Source: Helicobacter suis HS1 | Lineage (GTDB): Bacteria > Campylobacterota > Campylobacteria > Campylobacterales > Helicobacteraceae | DNA length: 64,000 nucleotides | Direction of reading: 5' to 3' | Assembly: GCF_026000295.1 (NCBI RefSeq) | Contig: NZ_AP026769.1 | Location: 248,001-312,000, forward strand | Shown here: piece after piece, positions 62,112 through 64,000 of the stretch | Position numbering within the stretch: position 1 is the stretch's first letter | Layout of the letters: every line of letters begins with the position of its first letter | The notes under the pieces: model-generated | What the model saw: only the letters and a program-made list of their open reading frames with translations | Databases searched by the model: none | Told to the model about the DNA's origin: nothing | Position numbers and translations under genes: made by a program

Positions 62112-64000
62112 AACTAGAGGCTTTCATGTAAATAACACAGAAGAATTAGACTTCTTAGGCATTAGAGACAAAAACCATTCTGACAGAATAAAAATGAGTG
62201 GGGCGCGCTTACTAGAGTGTGTGTTGAACAACAGCCCTCTTGAGATTAAATACCCCGACCCCAATAAAACAGATGAGAATGGCAAGCCCATTATGGTCGT
62301 AGATGAGGAACAAAGCACCCTAGCTCAAGAGAGAGCTACACAACTCCAAGAAGCCTTTAAAGAGTGGATTTATGCAGACTATGATAGGCGCACACATTTA
62401 GAGCAAATCTATAATGACACCTTTAATACTAATGTGCTTAAAATTGCGCGATGGCAATGAATATTTGCGAAAAGCTTTAATCAAAATATTGAACTTAGAG
62501 CGCACCAAAAGAATGCTATCTTTAGAGCCATCCAAGAAAGGGTAGTTTGTTTAGATCACCAAGTGGGCGCAGGCAAGACTTTAGTAGCCATTGCGAGTTG
62601 TATGGAGCAAAAGCGTATGGGTCTAGTCAATAAGAGCTTGATTGCTGTGCCCAATCATTTAACCAAGCAGTGGGCACAAGAGTTTTATAGAGCCTACCCC
62701 AATGCCAATGTCTTAGTGGTGGAGAGTGAGGACTTTAGCCCTAAGCAACGCGAGCAACTCTATAACCAGATTGCCAACAATGCATATGATGCAGTCATCA
62801 TTGCCCATAGCCAGTTGGAGTTTTTGGCTAATCCTGAACAGACTATTACGGATATGTGGGCTGAGGAGGAGCAGGCATTGCGCGATGGCAATGAATATTT
62901 GCGAAAACTGGTCAGGGACGGGTTGTTAGATAAATCTGCTGTGATGAGTGTGCGCGCTGAAGAGCAGGCTATCAAGCACATAGGGGTGAGGTATTCTAAG
63001 TTGTTGGCAGAAAACAAAAGCCACATAGACATTAGCCAGATGGGCATTGACAATCTGATTGTAGATGATAGAGGGGGCAAGCCTATCAATATTTTAGCAC
63101 TAATATGCAGGGTGTGGCAGGACTGGGCAACAAACAAGGCTCTAAACGCGCCACCGATCTCTTTGTCAAGACCCAATACCTGCATAACAGAGGGGCTAAG
63201 ATCATGTTTTTAACTGGCACACCCATTGCTAATAGCATTGCAGAGCTCTACCATCTACAAAGATACTTACAGCCAGAGGTTCTCAAAGACAAGGGCATAG
63301 ATACCTTTGATGACTGGGCACAGACCTTTGGACAAATCCAAGCAGATTTAGAACTAGACACCAGCGCACAGAATTACAAGGTGGTGAGCCGTTTTTCTAA
63401 GTTTAATAATGTGCAAGAGTTGAACACACTCTATAGGAGTTTTGCCGATGTCATTAGCAATATAGACATCCAAAAGTTTAATCCCCACTTTGTGCCACCC
63501 ATAGAGGGGAGCAAGCCTATCAATATTGTTGTGCCAAGAAGTGAGGAGGTGGCGCGCTTTATTGGGGTGCAGGATGAGAGTGGCAAATTCAATGAAGGCA
63601 GCATTGTAGATCGCATGGAGAAGTGCAAGGGCAAAAAGCCAGAGATAGGAGAGGACAATATCCTAGCTTGCACCACAGATGCTAGAAAAGCAGCCCTAGA
63701 TTATCGTTTGATTGATCCAAATGCAAAAGTGCAAGATGCATACTCTAAGAGTGCAGCGATGGCTGTGCAAATCTATGAGCAATATAAAGAGTGGGATAAG
63801 GACAAGGGCACGCAGTTAGTCTTTATTAGCTTGTCCACCCCTAAAGTGCATAGCCAAAGGGTGCAATTAGAGCAGAGCACCCAAGAGAATACTCAAGAGA
63901 ATACCCCAGATAGCGTGCAAGAATTTTTAGAGAGTCTAACAGAATACAATGAGCAGGGGCAAGCCATCACCCCTAGCCAGCAGGAATTAGAGAGTGCATT
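62104..64000 (+). pseudogene. Giant ICE protein copy 2, helicase part (runs off window)
   Basis: Broken at 62443-62473 (frame ends LKIARWQ) and at 63068-63096, where the DEAH-box region of copy 1 (VDEAHLFKN) is replaced by VDDRGGKPI. Walker A (VGAGKTLVA) is present after the first break. Keeps SIVDRMEKCKGKKPE, which copy 1 has lost. Confidence 0.85.

Larger units (their letters stand above)
54285..64000 (+). repeat. Second copy of the IS-mobC-virD4-methylase-helicase segment (unit about 22.3 kb)
   Basis: Matches 31983 to about 41700 at an offset of 22302, falling to 22300 by 59994 through two 1-nt net losses. Apart from rare single-base changes, differences are confined to short replaced blocks at 56161-56194, 56240-56250, 59951-59972, 62053-62076, 62443-62473, 63068-63096 and about 63600-63628. 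Confidence 0.9.

Overview
The window reads as chromosome plus an integrated conjugative element from a gastric Helicobacter that is not H. pylori. Chromosomal gene order from 10 to 18 kb (nadC, psd, two small hypotheticals, UbiA-type prenyltransferase, comEC, dnaB, nnr) matches, from memory, the H. pylori block HP1355-HP1363. Promoters are bare TATAAT boxes, and the accessory part resembles the H. pylori TnPZ/ICEHptfs type IV secretion islands. The species cannot be fixed from the sequence alone.

Layout. 1-7.1 kb is mostly minus strand: HpaA-like lipoprotein (cut by the window edge), a 32-residue basic ORF, glnA, cstA, a spacer with twin copies of a small-lipoprotein leader, mutY and a GT25 glycosyltransferase. 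At 7.1-9.2 kb lie a sugar aminotransferase and an IS200/IS605 remnant that has truncated an SDR gene. 9.2-17.9 kb holds thiL, nadC, a rearranged psd, UbiA-type prenyltransferase, comEC, dnaB and nnr. 18-20 kb is a restriction-modification pair of CfrBI type.

20.2-53.7 kb is the conjugative element. It starts with a winged-helix protein and a collinear T4SS operon: virB2, virB3, a small RHH protein, virB4, virB7, virB8, virB9, virB10, a large secreted Gly/Ser-rich protein, an outer membrane protein and a coiled-coil protein. An IS605-type element has cut the next gene, probably virB11. Then follow an RHH gene, virD4, a giant ArdC-like/methyltransferase/helicase gene (broken into three frames), a topoisomerase, an antitoxin/Doc pair, a broken parA, an ArdC-like protein, a Fic protein, two Gln-rich proteins and a Toprim/primase gene. 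No relaxase or Xer recombinase is in the window. From 54.3 kb to the end, the IS-to-helicase segment is repeated (unit about 22.3 kb) with local damage.

How it fits together: the VirB/VirD4 genes would build the transfer channel. The topoisomerase, ParA, primase and methyltransferase-helicase would process, maintain or protect incoming DNA. Several cargo-like proteins (Doc, ArdC-like, Fic, a Gln-rich protein, the giant protein) end in Arg/Lys-rich tails, suggesting VirD4-dependent protein transfer.

Two cautions. First, many short to medium segments recur 434-491 bp from their source, often breaking a frame; this looks like a systematic assembly artefact, or else an unusual copying process. 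Second, the 22-kb repeat may share that origin. The most interesting biological candidate is a 258-codon gene overprinted, with its own Shine-Dalgarno, inside the disordered linker of the giant protein (36666-37442, repeated at 58967-59743).
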